A stretch of DNA of 36,767 nt from Candidatus Sifarchaeum subterraneum (GCA_016292335.1 JAECRX010000053.1:1-36767), one strand, 5' to 3'; counted from the first letter of the stretch, positions 9,981 to 18,349 are shown. Numbers and translations: made by a program. The notes: generated by a model from the sequence alone, not told the origin.

Positions 9981-11747
9981 ATGGTGAATAGAGAAATTAT
10001 TCTGCGAGAGTGGGTTGAAGACGCAATTGAAACACCTAGAATTGTCCCTGTGAGTTGGAGTAGTAAAGACATACCCCTTAGCACTGGAATTGATAAAAGT
10101 TTGACAAGAGAGGATGGATTTTTACTCGTTAAAGATGGAGTATTAATCTGGATACCACAATCATTAGCAATGGACATTAAAGGAGTTAAAGGAAAGCTTT
10201 CGGCACAGTTTAGTGGAGGTAGACTGAAGAAAGGTGCAGTAAAAATTGGGGAGGTTGCATTAAAATACGCACTGTCAACGGTGACTGGAGGCATAGGAGG
10301 GGCGATTTTTACAGCTGTAAAATGGATCGCTAAGCGTTCTCGAAACAACAAGCTGGTTATGCTTCCGCCTCCTATTGAAAAGTTAGCAATCTATCCCTCA
10401 TCTATAATTGGGAAAGCAGAAGTAGAAATTCATCCCGGTGAACCCGATTACTACCTAATCAAAATTGAAACAATATTCCAAGATGAAACGGAATATGGGT
10501 TAAGAATTTTCGAAGATTGGATGTATGGACATCTGGCAATTCATGATAAGAATTTTTTCGTCATACCAGATAATGAGTATATAACTAAATTCATTCAAAT
10601 ATTGTTTTTGCAAGTCACCAATCGGAGTGTTAAACCAGATATTTGTAAAATTACATATGCTTTGGGTAAATTCGGGTATCTTAGTCTAGGACCCTCGATT
10701 CTTTTCAAAAAAACAAAAAGACATGGTGTTATCCAACCCGCTTATTTTGTAGAATTTGGTCGTAAAACGAAAAAAGGACCATTTGACAATCTTGATGACA
10801 GTCTTAAGGTTTTATTGGAAATTGTTCCAATCGCAGCTAAAGAAATTGAAAAGGGAATTAATATTAAAGAAGTAAGTCAGTTACTTGAAGAGAGTGATAA
10901 GCAAATCAGGAGAGGAAAATATGATACCGCAGCAGATATGTTTTTGAACGCCGCCAAAATTTTAAGAACATACGACTGTGATGCCTTTTCCGATTATTGT
11001 ATTGAACTATCCATAGAAGCCTATAAAGATGCAAGTGTCGGTCTATTAGAGGAACAAAGGATTGAAGAAGCGGGGGTTGTATTTGAAAAAATAGGAGAAC
11101 TCTATGCCGACCTTGAGAAGAATATTCTTGCTCGTGAATATTATGATAACGCCTATGATTGTTACCTAAATTTGGCCAGATCTGAAGAAAATGTTTATAA
11201 GATGGCTATCGCACTGTATAAAGCCGTTTTTGCCAAAATAAATTCATTTCACTACACAAATGTTTATAAAAAGCCATTTGAATTGAAATTGATTGAAGAA
11301 ACCATAGAACAAAGTCTATTCGAGAGAGATGATGACATTAAAAGAATCAAGGCAGAGCCCTTCTATAACTATGCAGAAACAATCTATCAGGCAACAAGAT
11401 TTCTTGACATAAACAAACTCAATAAAATTGATCATGAACTACTGAAAAGAGAAGGTCTTCTACATACAATCAACAGAATCAAAGAAATAATCAATGCTAC
11501 GCCCGCGATGCTAAGAAAATTCTATTTACAAGCCACACATAAAGCTGCGACGGGAATTAAAATAGCAGAAGGTGTAATCGACCGCGCGAAAGTGAAAGGT
11601 ATCGTTAAAAAGGCCGTAGAAAAGATTTCTAACACAAAATATATGCCAAAAGAAGTATTAGAAAAATTCCTTAAAAAATGCGAACTCTGTGAAACCATAA
11701 TTCCAATTGATGCAACGAATTGCCCTGGTTGTGGACTCAAAATTTAA
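9981..11747 (+). CDS. Helical-repeat (SNAP/TPR-like) protein with C-terminal zinc ribbon
   Basis: 588-aa multidomain protein. Residues ~40-260 are beta-rich with 'GFLLVKDGVLIWIP' and 'YYLIKIETIF' strands, and they contain a glycine-rich hydrophobic stretch at ~93-116 (TGGIGGAIFTAV) that could insert in or lie on a membrane. Residues ~296-415 form consecutive helical pairs of TPR/alpha-SNAP character: 'RRGKYDTAADMFLNAAKIL', 'AGVVFEKIGELYADLE', 'AREYYDNAYDCYLNLA'. The C-terminus is a zinc ribbon with Cys567, Cys570, Cys581 and Cys584. Start ATG is supported by GAAGGTGGTCC upstream. Flanking genes are of unknown function. SNAP-like repeats with a possible membrane contact suggest vesicle or membrane-protein business in an Asgard setting, but generic TPR scaffolding is equally possible. 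Confidence 0.85.
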   Translation: MVNREIILREWVEDAIETPRIVPVSWSSKDIPLSTGIDKSLTREDGFLLVKDGVLIWIPQSLAMDIKGVKGKLSAQFSGGRLKKGAVKIGEVALKYALSTVTGGIGGAIFTAVKWIAKRSRNNKLVMLPPPIEKLAIYPSSIIGKAEVEIHPGEPDYYLIKIETIFQDETEYGLRIFEDWMYGHLAIHDKNFFVIPDNEYITKFIQILFLQVTNRSVKPDICKITYALGKFGYLSLGPSILFKKTKRHGVIQPAYFVEFGRKTKKGPFDNLDDSLKVLLEIVPIAAKEIEKGINIKEVSQLLEESDKQIRRGKYDTAADMFLNAAKILRTYDCDAFSDYCIELSIEAYKDASVGLLEEQRIEEAGVVFEKIGELYADLEKNILAREYYDNAYDCYLNLARSEENVYKMAIALYKAVFAKINSFHYTNVYKKPFELKLIEETIEQSLFERDDDIKRIKAEPFYNYAETIYQATRFLDINKLNKIDHELLKREGLLHTINRIKEIINATPAMLRKFYLQATHKAATGIKIAEGVIDRAKVKGIVKKAVEKISNTKYMPKEVLEKFLKKCELCETIIPIDATNCPGCGLKI

Positions 11748-12035
11748 CTCTTTTAGTTTCAATGCCTTATAATTAAAGATTCTTATCATTTTTTCTCAGC
11801 TTTTGACTAAAACCTTTAGATCAAGCAACATTTAGCAAAAAAAAAGGAAATATTTGTCTTGCAAATCTTTATTTTTTCGTTCTTGGGAATGCTGAGTGCT
11901 TCAATGGTTAATTTTTCCCAACATGGATCTCCGTAGGGTGAGTCCGACCCAAAACCAACTTGATTCGCACCAACTTCCTCGATCAATCTTTAAAGATAAG
12001 CAGACGGCAAAAAAGAGGGTTCAAAATGTTTCTTT

Positions 12036-13001
12036 TCAAATCTTTAAAAGAGATAAAGATCGTTCTACCAGTTCTTTGTCTATTTTTCCTGCTAAATAGT
12101 TTTTTCCTGTCCTTAAGTCATTTAAATTCATCACAGCAGGAGCAAATAAAGTTGGATCGATCTTATAGAAGTCTTTTCCTGCAGCTTTGAATATCTCGTA
12201 GAATGGTTTACCATAATCTTTGGAAGTACTGGAGGGTGTATTTTTTATTAGTTCTCCTAGGTCATCGTCTTCACTACTTATGACATTTAGGGTCACACAT
12301 CCTGCAGCGATTATCATGTCATTAGTAAGTCCCATTGCACGAAGGTCATTCTTCGCTATTGGTGCAATAGGACTAATTCCAAATCCGTATTTAATTTTCT
12401 TAGGATCAAAGCCTAACTCTGTTATTTTGTGTACCCCCGTCTCAACTATTCTGGCGGCAATTTGTATTGACCCCGCGATACTGGCTGTTGGCGCTACAAT
12501 TGCATATGTATTTTTTGGATCAACATCACATCTATCTGCAATTAATTGCATAACTTCTTCATTTGGAAGATCGCGGGTTTCCAATGTGATAATTGCTTTA
12601 TCCGCATCATCTCTATAATTAATTTTTTCGAAAAGTTCTTTTTCTACTAGAGATAGAGCTCTTGCGGGACCACTTCCCATTGCAAAGAATTTCCCTACTT
12701 TTATCCTCCATCCTGCAAATTGACTTCCAAGACATGCAATTGCTGGATGGTCGGTAGCAACATTTATTGCTGGTAAGTTATACCCTTCAAAATCCATCGA
12801 AGTCAGGGTTACATTGGCTAAGTTACCTAAACAAGCCTTACTAAGAAGTAATCCAGCTAAATGCCCGCCAGCTACCTTTATTCCACAATCTACAATTGTT
12901 GAACCATTTTTCAGTTTTACTACTTCCACGCTGAGAGTTTGTGAATTCTCAATCATCTCTTCTACTATCTTAAAGGCGTTATTATTTACATTTATGGCCA
13001 T
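12036..13001 (-). CDS. mch: Methenyl-tetrahydromethanopterin cyclohydrolase
   Basis: 321-aa Mch, the cytosolic enzyme interconverting 5-formyl-H4MPT and 5,10-methenyl-H4MPT. Family hallmarks are the N-terminal 'NVNNNAFKIVEEMI', 'VDCGIKVAGGHLAGL', 'FFAMGSGPARAL', 'YAIVAPTASIAGSIQIAAR' and the 'KIKYGFGISPIAPIAKND' stretch. Length matches the family. ATG start with AGGTG a few bases upstream. It lies downstream of fwdC on the same strand, separated by 244 bases, so it may have its own promoter. It provides the step after Ftr and before Mtd, both encoded just across the divergent promoter region. Confidence 0.97.
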   Translation of the reverse strand: MAINVNNNAFKIVEEMIENSQTLSVEVVKLKNGSTIVDCGIKVAGGHLAGLLLSKACLGNLANVTLTSMDFEGYNLPAINVATDHPAIACLGSQFAGWRIKVGKFFAMGSGPARALSLVEKELFEKINYRDDADKAIITLETRDLPNEEVMQLIADRCDVDPKNTYAIVAPTASIAGSIQIAARIVETGVHKITELGFDPKKIKYGFGISPIAPIAKNDLRAMGLTNDMIIAAGCVTLNVISSEDDDLGELIKNTPSSTSKDYGKPFYEIFKAAGKDFYKIDPTLFAPAVMNLNDLRTGKNYLAGKIDKELVERSLSLLKI

Positions 13002-13245
13002 AACTTACACCTATTTGTGCCGGTTTGGATTATGCATATTCAATATGATTTATTGCTTTTTTGGGGAATGAGTAAGCTCTTGTAAAGCTTTTGAGGGTTA
13101 AGTTTAAGTTATTTTAAACAACCTTTTGCAAAATTTTTTGAGGGAAGTATTTCTGAATTATTTTTTGTTCATTCTTTATAAAGGGCTTAATCCTTTTCGG
13201 ATAAATTTTACAAAGAGTTGTTATTTTAAATTTATCAAATGTGCT

Positions 13246-14073
13246 TCAAAAAAGAAAGAGCTTGATTAAATGTGAATTATTTTTCTTTAAAACAAGTATC
13301 TCTCCCTTAATTTTTCCGGCTTCAGCGAGGTCACCAACGAATTTTAGAAAGGGACCTTCGTATGTCTCTCCCTCTACTTCGATTGACGGTATCTCTTCAT
13401 CAAATCTGAAGGATGGTAAAATTTCGTTAGCTTTACCTAGGATAATTATTTGACCTCCTGTCATTTCTGCTCCGACTCGTTCATCTGCATTTCCATGAAC
13501 AATTATTTTTCCTCCATGCATGTGGACTCCAACAAATGATCCTACATCCCTTTTTACATGGATCACACCATCTCTCATCCACTCTCCTACTTCTCCTCCA
13601 GCGTTCCCTTCTACAATTATTTTTCCTCCTCTCATCCCTCTCCATTCCCCTCTATATACAGCACCTAGGTAATTGTCTGCATTCCCTTTGATATGCAGTT
13701 TTCCACCACGTATTTCTGCTCCGCTCCATGCCCCTACATCACCTTCTACAAATATGGATCCTCCGCGCATAAGTGCACCCGTGTGCATGCCTGCATTACC
13801 TTTTATCACTATTTCTCCCGAAGTCATTCCTTCACCAACTCTTTTTGTCTTAGGAATTGAACCTTCGATCACTATTCGAGTTTCTTCTGGTGAGTTCGTT
13901 GTTTCTCCTTCTACTTGGAAAAAATCGGATAGCGGCACTTCTTTATTACCCTTCCAAACTTTTAATTGCTTGATTTCATCAACTGATTTTCCAGAAAAAT
14001 TGTCTGGAGTTATTATCTCCGCCTCTAACATGACATTAGGTTGACTAAGAGGTTTAAGGGAAAGTTCCTTCAT
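13246..14073 (-). CDS. fwdC: Formylmethanofuran dehydrogenase subunit C
   Basis: 275-aa subunit C of formylmethanofuran dehydrogenase, a right-handed parallel beta-helix built from repeats of the form G-x-x-M-x-x-G-x-I-x-V-x-G-(N/D)-A/V, clearly visible from about residue 75 to 215. It is related to the glutamate-synthase C-terminal domain fold. The complex converts CO2 and methanofuran to formyl-methanofuran. I choose the ATG at 14073 because the family normally starts near here. The frame stays open upstream to an ATG at 14214, giving a 47-residue low-complexity extension without family support. The other subunits (A, B, D, F, G) are not in this window, so they must be elsewhere. Confidence 0.93.
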   Translation of the reverse strand: MKELSLKPLSQPNVMLEAEIITPDNFSGKSVDEIKQLKVWKGNKEVPLSDFFQVEGETTNSPEETRIVIEGSIPKTKRVGEGMTSGEIVIKGNAGMHTGALMRGGSIFVEGDVGAWSGAEIRGGKLHIKGNADNYLGAVYRGEWRGMRGGKIIVEGNAGGEVGEWMRDGVIHVKRDVGSFVGVHMHGGKIIVHGNADERVGAEMTGGQIIILGKANEILPSFRFDEEIPSIEVEGETYEGPFLKFVGDLAEAGKIKGEILVLKKNNSHLIKLFLF

Positions 14074-14200
14074 CTTGATCGCTTCGTTTGCGTTTTTAAT
14101 TTTCGAAGAATTTATGTGGTTATGAGAATTTTCGTAATTAATTAAGTTTTTTGTGGTCATAAGCAAGGTTTTTCCTGTGAGGGATCCTTTGTTCCATACA

Positions 14201-14215
14201 TGTTTGATGTTCATT
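14201..14215 (-). repeat. Left arm of 15-bp inverted repeat (fwdC leader)
   Basis: Perfect 15-bp partner of 14481-14495. Read in the direction of fwdC transcription it is AATGAACATCAAACA, containing the upstream in-frame ATG (14214-14212) whose reading frame starts Met-Asn-Ile-Lys-His and runs into fwdC. Confidence 0.75.
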
Positions 14216-14296
14216 ACTGTTCGATTGCTGTTTCAGGTCACAGCCAGAAATGGTTAGCTTTTTTTCCTTCTTTTCTTCTTTTTCTCTCTTCCATTT

Positions 14297-14306
14297 GTTT
14301 TTTATA
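14297..14306 (-). promoter_or_regulatory. TATA box for fwdC
   Basis: On the minus strand the sequence is TATAAAAAAC. The predicted transcription start near 14277 gives a leader of roughly 60 bases to the ATG at 14214, or ~200 bases to the preferred fwdC start at 14073. Confidence 0.5.
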
Positions 14307-14364
14307 CTTCTGGGAGGAGTAAATAACATATCTTCGTGGATAAATTTAGATGGAGAGCAGAAAA

Positions 14365-14373
14365 TTATATAAG
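14365..14373 (+). promoter_or_regulatory. TATA box for mtd
   Basis: TTATATAAG on the plus strand, back to back with the fwdC TATA box ~60 bases away. The predicted start near 14395 leaves a leader of about 127 bases before mtd. Confidence 0.55.
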
Positions 14374-14396
14374 ATTTGCAACATCAGGATCTTAAC

Positions 14397-14461
14397 GAAG
14401 AGTGTGCCAGAATATCTTATCATTTTAATCACTCTCTAGAGTGACCAGATTCACACTCTTC
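14397..14461 (+). promoter_or_regulatory. Structured part of the mtd leader
   Basis: A 10-bp perfect stem pairs GAAGAGTGTG (14397-14406) with CACACTCTTC (14452-14461). Inside it is the 8-bp palindrome CTCTAGAG (14434-14441). The stem begins at about the predicted transcription start, so it could be a leader RNA fold or a protein-binding operator. Confidence 0.45.
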
Positions 14462-14480
14462 CACCTGTTTTAAAATTAAC

Positions 14481-14495
14481 AATGAACATCAAACA
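14481..14495 (+). repeat. Right arm of 15-bp inverted repeat (mtd leader)
   Basis: AATGAACATCAAACA, the exact reverse complement of 14201-14215. Here the ATG opens a five-codon frame, Met-Asn-Ile-Lys-His-stop, ending 24 bases before the mtd start. Because the arms are inverted, both divergent mRNAs carry the same sense sequence in their leaders. Confidence 0.75.
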
Positions 14496-14521
14496 CTGAT
14501 TAGGAAATAATAAGGAAAGGA

Positions 14522-15370
14522 GTGAGATTCGAATTGAAAGATGATGTTTTAGTGGGGTTTATTAAAGTTGGAAATATAGGATCATCACCACTTTTAGAAT
14601 TTCTTTTTGATGAAAGAGCGGATAGAGATGATATTAAAACAAGAACTTTAGCTTCAGGCGCAAAACTTGGACCAGAGGAATCTGAAGAAATTGCCAAAAA
14701 AATGGTTGAATTCAAACCAGATCTGGTAATATGTTCTAGTCCAAACGCCACTCTTCCAGGCCCTTCAAAAATGCGTTCAGTAATGGCAGATGCGGGGATT
14801 CCAACGATTATTGTTTCTGATGCCCCTGGAAGAAAAGCTAAAGATGATATCGAAGAAAAGGGACAGGGATACATAATTGTGACTGCAGATCCAATGATAG
14901 GAGCAAGAAGAGAATTCCTAGATCCAACAGAAATGGTGATATTTAATGCTGATATAATCAAATTGCTAGCTGCAACTGGAGTTTTTAGACTAATACAGAT
15001 GGAGATTGATCGTGTAATCGATGAAATAAAAAAGGGAAAAGAACCGGAATTACCCAAAATCATAGTTAACAAAGAAAGAGCAGTGGCTGCAGGAGAATTC
15101 CAGAATCCCTATGCAGCAGCAAAAGCAATGGCCGCATATGAAATTGCTCGAAGAGTTGCAGATCTAAGTGTGGAAGGATGTTTCAAAATAAAAGAATCAG
15201 ATCGATATATTCCCATTGTCACGGCAGCGCATGAAGTTTTAAGGACCGCAGTTTGCCTAGCTGATGAAGCACGAGAAATCGAAAAATATGGAGATTACTT
15301 AAGTAGAACACCCCATAAGAAAGATGGAACAATTTTACATAAATTAAAGTTAATGGAAAAACCATCATAA
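14522..15370 (+). CDS. mtd: F420-dependent methylene-H4MPT dehydrogenase
   Basis: 282-aa Mtd, the enzyme that reversibly reduces methenyl-H4MPT to methylene-H4MPT with reduced coenzyme F420. Recognised by 'VGFIKVGNIGSSPLLEFL' at the N-terminus, 'ERADRDDI', 'LASGAKLGPEE', 'ICSSPNATLPGP' and 'SDAPGRKAKDD', all in family order; length is normal. The GTG start follows AAGGAAAGGA closely. A TTG four codons later (14534) sits at better spacing from the same site and cannot be excluded. The promoter is shared back to back with fwdC, and a terminator-like hairpin follows. Presence of Mtd implies the cell makes coenzyme F420. Confidence 0.97.
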   Translation: MRFELKDDVLVGFIKVGNIGSSPLLEFLFDERADRDDIKTRTLASGAKLGPEESEEIAKKMVEFKPDLVICSSPNATLPGPSKMRSVMADAGIPTIIVSDAPGRKAKDDIEEKGQGYIIVTADPMIGARREFLDPTEMVIFNADIIKLLAATGVFRLIQMEIDRVIDEIKKGKEPELPKIIVNKERAVAAGEFQNPYAAAKAMAAYEIARRVADLSVEGCFKIKESDRYIPIVTAAHEVLRTAVCLADEAREIEKYGDYLSRTPHKKDGTILHKLKLMEKPS

Positions 15371-15534
15371 TGTAGATTGATAAATGAGCATTTTAAACAC
15401 ATATATTTTGTATAAAAAAGAAAAGTTAGAAGAGGTTATAGTCTCTCCTTATTCGTCTCATTACCGAAAATCACACTATTTCGGCCTCTTCTGGACTTTT
15501 TTCCCTTTCCCAGCGAAACAGATATATACCTGCG

Positions 15535-15564
15535 AGAACCACTCCCCTTGTGTGGTTCTTTTTC
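15535..15564 (+). terminator. Hairpin plus T-run after mtd
   Basis: AGAACCAC (15535-15542) pairs with GTGGTTCT (15552-15559), followed by a T-rich tract. It lies within the ~365-base gap between mtd and ftr (15371-15737). The gap otherwise shows only a low-complexity open frame without family resemblance and a weak TATA-like CTATATCTAT near 15667 for ftr. Confidence 0.6.
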
Positions 15565-15737
15565 TATTTTTGTCGTTATCACACTGCTACAGAAGAAGAA
15601 CCACTCTTTTTAACCTTTCTTTATTTTTCAAACGAAAAATCTCTGTAAACAAACTCAATCGGAACTCTATATCTATCAAAACAATCTTGTGAGGCGAGAA
15701 GAGATTAGCTAATAAATTGTTAATGGAGGAAGATCGC

Positions 15738-16643
15738 TTGACAAAATTAAATGATGTAGAAATTGAAGATACCTTTGCCGAATGTTTCGATATTTGGATT
15801 AGTAGAGTGTTGATTACTGCTACATCACCCCAATGGGCAATGATAGCTGCTCAAACTGCAACAGGATTTTCAACTTCAATGATAATGTGTCCTTCCGAAG
15901 CAGCAATCGAAAAAATGGTGTCTCCTAATGAAACTCCTGATGGAAGACCGGGGGTTATTATTCAGATATGTCATACTAGCAAAAAAAAGTTGAGGGCACA
16001 ATTATTGGAACGAATTGGACAATGCATTTTAACTTGTCCCACCACTGCTGCATTCAATGCACTTGATGATCCAGAAGTTGAATTTAAAACAGGATCCAAC
16101 TTGAGATACTTCGGTGATGGTTTTCAAAAAAAGGCAACACTGAATGATCGTGAACTATGGAAAATTCCAGTAATGGAAGGGGAATTCTTAATCGAAAGAA
16201 TTTTCGGTGCAAAAAAAGGAATAGCTGGAGGAAATCTTATTCTCATAGGAGATAGTCCAGAAAATACACTAAAAGCAGCAGAATCGTCTGTCAATGCAAT
16301 CAAAAATATTGACTTTACAATTACACCCTTCCCGGGTGGGATTTGTAGAAGTGGCTCAAAAGTTGGATCATTGAAATATCCAAAGTTGCTTGCTTCGACT
16401 AATCACATATTTTGTCCTACAATAAAGGATTTAGTTCCAGATACGAAATTGTCAGAAAATGAAAATTGTGTCCTTGAAATTGTCATTAATGGGTTAACAG
16501 TTGATGCAGTAAGTAATGCAATGGCAAATGCAATTAAAGAAGCTGTTAAAATCCCTGGTCTTATCAAAATTACAGCAGCCAACTATGAGGGAAAACTTGG
16601 AAAACATAAAATTTACTTACATAAGATTCTTGAACCAAAATGA
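15738..16643 (+). CDS. ftr: Formylmethanofuran:H4MPT formyltransferase
   Basis: 301-aa Ftr, moving the formyl group between formyl-methanofuran and H4MPT. Family hallmarks: 'DVEIEDTFAECFDIW' at the start, 'MIMCPSEAAIE' and 'TPDGRPGVIIQI', 'LLERIGQCILTCPTTAAFN', and 'FPGGICRSGSKVGS' with 'HIFCPTIKDLVP' in the second lobe. The start is decided by the ribosome-binding site: GGAGGA at 15725-15730 sits seven bases before the TTG at 15738, and the resulting N-terminus fits the family. Upstream in-frame ATG (15723) and TTG (15717) lack such a site. Same strand as mtd, probably its own transcript after the hairpin. Confidence 0.97.
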   Translation: MTKLNDVEIEDTFAECFDIWISRVLITATSPQWAMIAAQTATGFSTSMIMCPSEAAIEKMVSPNETPDGRPGVIIQICHTSKKKLRAQLLERIGQCILTCPTTAAFNALDDPEVEFKTGSNLRYFGDGFQKKATLNDRELWKIPVMEGEFLIERIFGAKKGIAGGNLILIGDSPENTLKAAESSVNAIKNIDFTITPFPGGICRSGSKVGSLKYPKLLASTNHIFCPTIKDLVPDTKLSENENCVLEIVINGLTVDAVSNAMANAIKEAVKIPGLIKITAANYEGKLGKHKIYLHKILEPK

Positions 16644-16675
16644 TTTTTTAGACCAGCCTTCTCTAGAGCCCTTTA

Positions 16676-17263
16676 CTAAAAAAATTGAAGTGTTAAAACA
16701 ATTGCCGCCGTTAAAACACCTGCAAAAACCATCTTGATCCCACTAATGATTACATTTTCTTTCGACAACCTACCTAAGAAGAAACCTAGGATAAAAAGGG
16801 TAAGGAGGACCAAAATGATAGATAGTAGTGCTGACAGTTCTGTAGGGAGTATTTGCAAATAAGCCAGGATAAACGGTATGACCGCTATTATTGCTGCCAA
16901 GAATGGAGCTAGACCGTCAATGATTGCGACATAGTGTGAAGCAAATCGCGACGCTCTATCTTGTAATGTTCCCTCTAAGCTTATAAGAAGATGTTCTTCA
17001 AGTTTCCTAAGTTCCCTTTCTCTTTCAGCTGTTTCGGTCAGATATGCCCCAAACATACCTGAAACCCCCATAGCAACACTCCCACCAATGCCTATACTTA
17101 TGATAGCTCTGGGATCAATGGGCCCTGCCACCATAGCGCCAACAATTACCCCCAACATCGTGAGAGAACCATCAAATGCATTCATGACAAAATAGCGTCT
17201 CGCTATTTTACCTACGCGAGAAACTTTTCTATATTGTCGTATTTTTTCCAAAATCTTTTTCAT
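16676..17263 (-). CDS. VIT1/CCC1-family iron/manganese transporter-like protein
   Basis: 195-aa membrane protein of the VIT1/CCC1 family, which exports or stores Fe2+/Mn2+. After a basic N-terminus, 'NAFDGSLTMLGVIVGAMVAG' is the first membrane helix with the family's D-G. 'GIGGSVAMGVSGMFGAYLTE' is the second, then 'TAERERELRKLEEHL' matches the metal-binding cytoplasmic helices. Three more hydrophobic segments follow near 119-190. Five spans total, as in the family. ATG at 17263; a TTG three codons upstream is possible. No clear ribosome-binding site. It converges on ftr, 32 bases apart. Confidence 0.82.
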   Translation of the reverse strand: MKKILEKIRQYRKVSRVGKIARRYFVMNAFDGSLTMLGVIVGAMVAGPIDPRAIISIGIGGSVAMGVSGMFGAYLTETAERERELRKLEEHLLISLEGTLQDRASRFASHYVAIIDGLAPFLAAIIAVIPFILAYLQILPTELSALLSIILVLLTLFILGFFLGRLSKENVIISGIKMVFAGVLTAAIVLTLQFF

Positions 17264-17980
17264 TCTGCTCAACTTTTGTCTAAATCCTTGTTTCCATCAC
17301 AAAATCTCTGTTACAAAATTGATCCCAAGATTATTTTGTTCGCTTTGTTAAAAATTTCAAATAAAACATTACTTTATGTAATGAGTTCACTACTGTTGAT
17401 ATAACTTTTTTGGAAGAAATTCGTAGTCATTTATATTTTCATCATCACATATAGAACAAGAAACAGGATAAAAACTCGATAAAAATGTTTCTTAGACTAT
17501 TTCGCAGAATTTTACCTCAAACGCCTCAAGGAAGCATCGCCATTGATATAGGAGAGAAATTGCAGGTTTCGGTTACGGCTTTTCTTCGTAGCGGAGTTGA
17601 GTGGCTGTAGAGAAGGCGAGGAAGACCTAGTTTTCGAAAGAAACATGACATTCAGTACTTCTGCCGTAGAGCAGGGAGCTTGGACATACATTCCTAGGTA
17701 TTTGTAGCACCCCAAGCATTCATCATGTATAAAACAGGAACTCTAGTTAACTTTAGCATTGCTAGCACCATCACAAGCTCCTTCCTTCAGAGCAGAATAG
17801 TTGACTGTCGTGAGGGTCGAATCTGTTATTCAAAAATTTATAGAAATATATACAAATTTCTACAGAGATTTAGAAGTTTTGGGCGAGGTCTTCGCTTTTT
17901 TCTCTCACCCATTTTTTCGGGGGCTTTAAATAGTTTTTTGAAAAAAAATCCGTGAGAAAAATCAAGAGGCTCCAGAGGAT
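17264..17980. other. Gene-free region upstream of tnpB relic
   Basis: About 700 bases with no supported gene. A short plus-strand frame near 17484-17609 reads 'GSIAIDIGEKLQVSVTA' but ends at a stop after ~40 codons; composition there is richer in GC than the surroundings, so it may be a decayed foreign gene I could not identify. A 7-bp stem, TAGAAAT (17841-17847) with ATTTCTA (17856-17862), lies in front of the tnpB fragment. Confidence 0.5.
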
Positions 17981-18349
17981 TTGTTTCCATCGAAAAATCG
18001 CAGTCAGCTTTTCCACAGGAGAGGACAAATCCCAGATGGGCAAGGTGAAATCTGTAATTGGCTGTATAATCAATTACTTCAATTATCTATCAGCGACTAT
18101 CTAAACAAAAGCAAACAAAAACTCATGCATGAACGAAATTTACGCAATTTGATTCCCATCTTAAAAAAAGAACATCTATTTCTCAAAACGGTCCACTCAT
18201 CTACATTAAAGAATGTGGCTTTACGGCTAAAAGACACCTTCATCCACTTCTTTCGCAATCAAAATTAATATCCACGTTTTCGATCATGGAAAGCAAATTG
18301 GTTCTCTCTTTATTACATCAAGAACCCCGCCCTGAAGGATGTAACTTGA
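17981..18349 (+). pseudogene. Degenerate tnpB (IS200/IS605 OrfB) fragment
   Basis: The frame encodes the N-terminal region of TnpB: 'CNWLYNQLLQLSISDY', then the helix-turn-helix part 'NLRNLIPILKKEHLFLK' and 'LKNVALRLKDTFIHFFR'. A TAA stop at 18266-18268 interrupts it exactly before 'YPRFRSWKANWFSL', which is the expected continuation of the family. After that the frame reaches AACCCCGCCCTGAAGG (18323-18338), half of a typical IS605-type terminal hairpin, and ends at 18349. The whole RuvC-like nuclease part is missing. The start is uncertain; the frame likely began further upstream and was broken by a frameshift near 18000-18045. No tnpA is nearby. The remnant is not functional as a nuclease. 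Confidence 0.8.

Noticed and set aside
12220..14044. Plus-strand open frames opposite mch and fwdC
   Set aside because: Shadow frames of well-identified genes on the other strand.
14074..14214. 47-codon N-terminal extension of FwdC
   Set aside because: Family members start near 14073; kept only as part of the leader observation, since the upstream ATG lies in the inverted repeat.
15384..15692. 102-codon open frame between mtd and ftr
   Set aside because: No ribosome site, low complexity, and it spans the terminator-like hairpin at 15535-15564.
17484..17609. Open frame with 'AIDIGEKLQVSV' as a RuvC-like TnpB motif
   Set aside because: Too short, stops after ~40 codons, lies upstream of the tnpB N-terminal part rather than after it, and lacks other TnpB motifs.
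18009..18024. TTTTCCACAGGAGAGG, similar to an archaeal origin recognition box
   Set aside because: Single copy, no G-run after it, and inside the tnpB fragment; not enough to call an origin.
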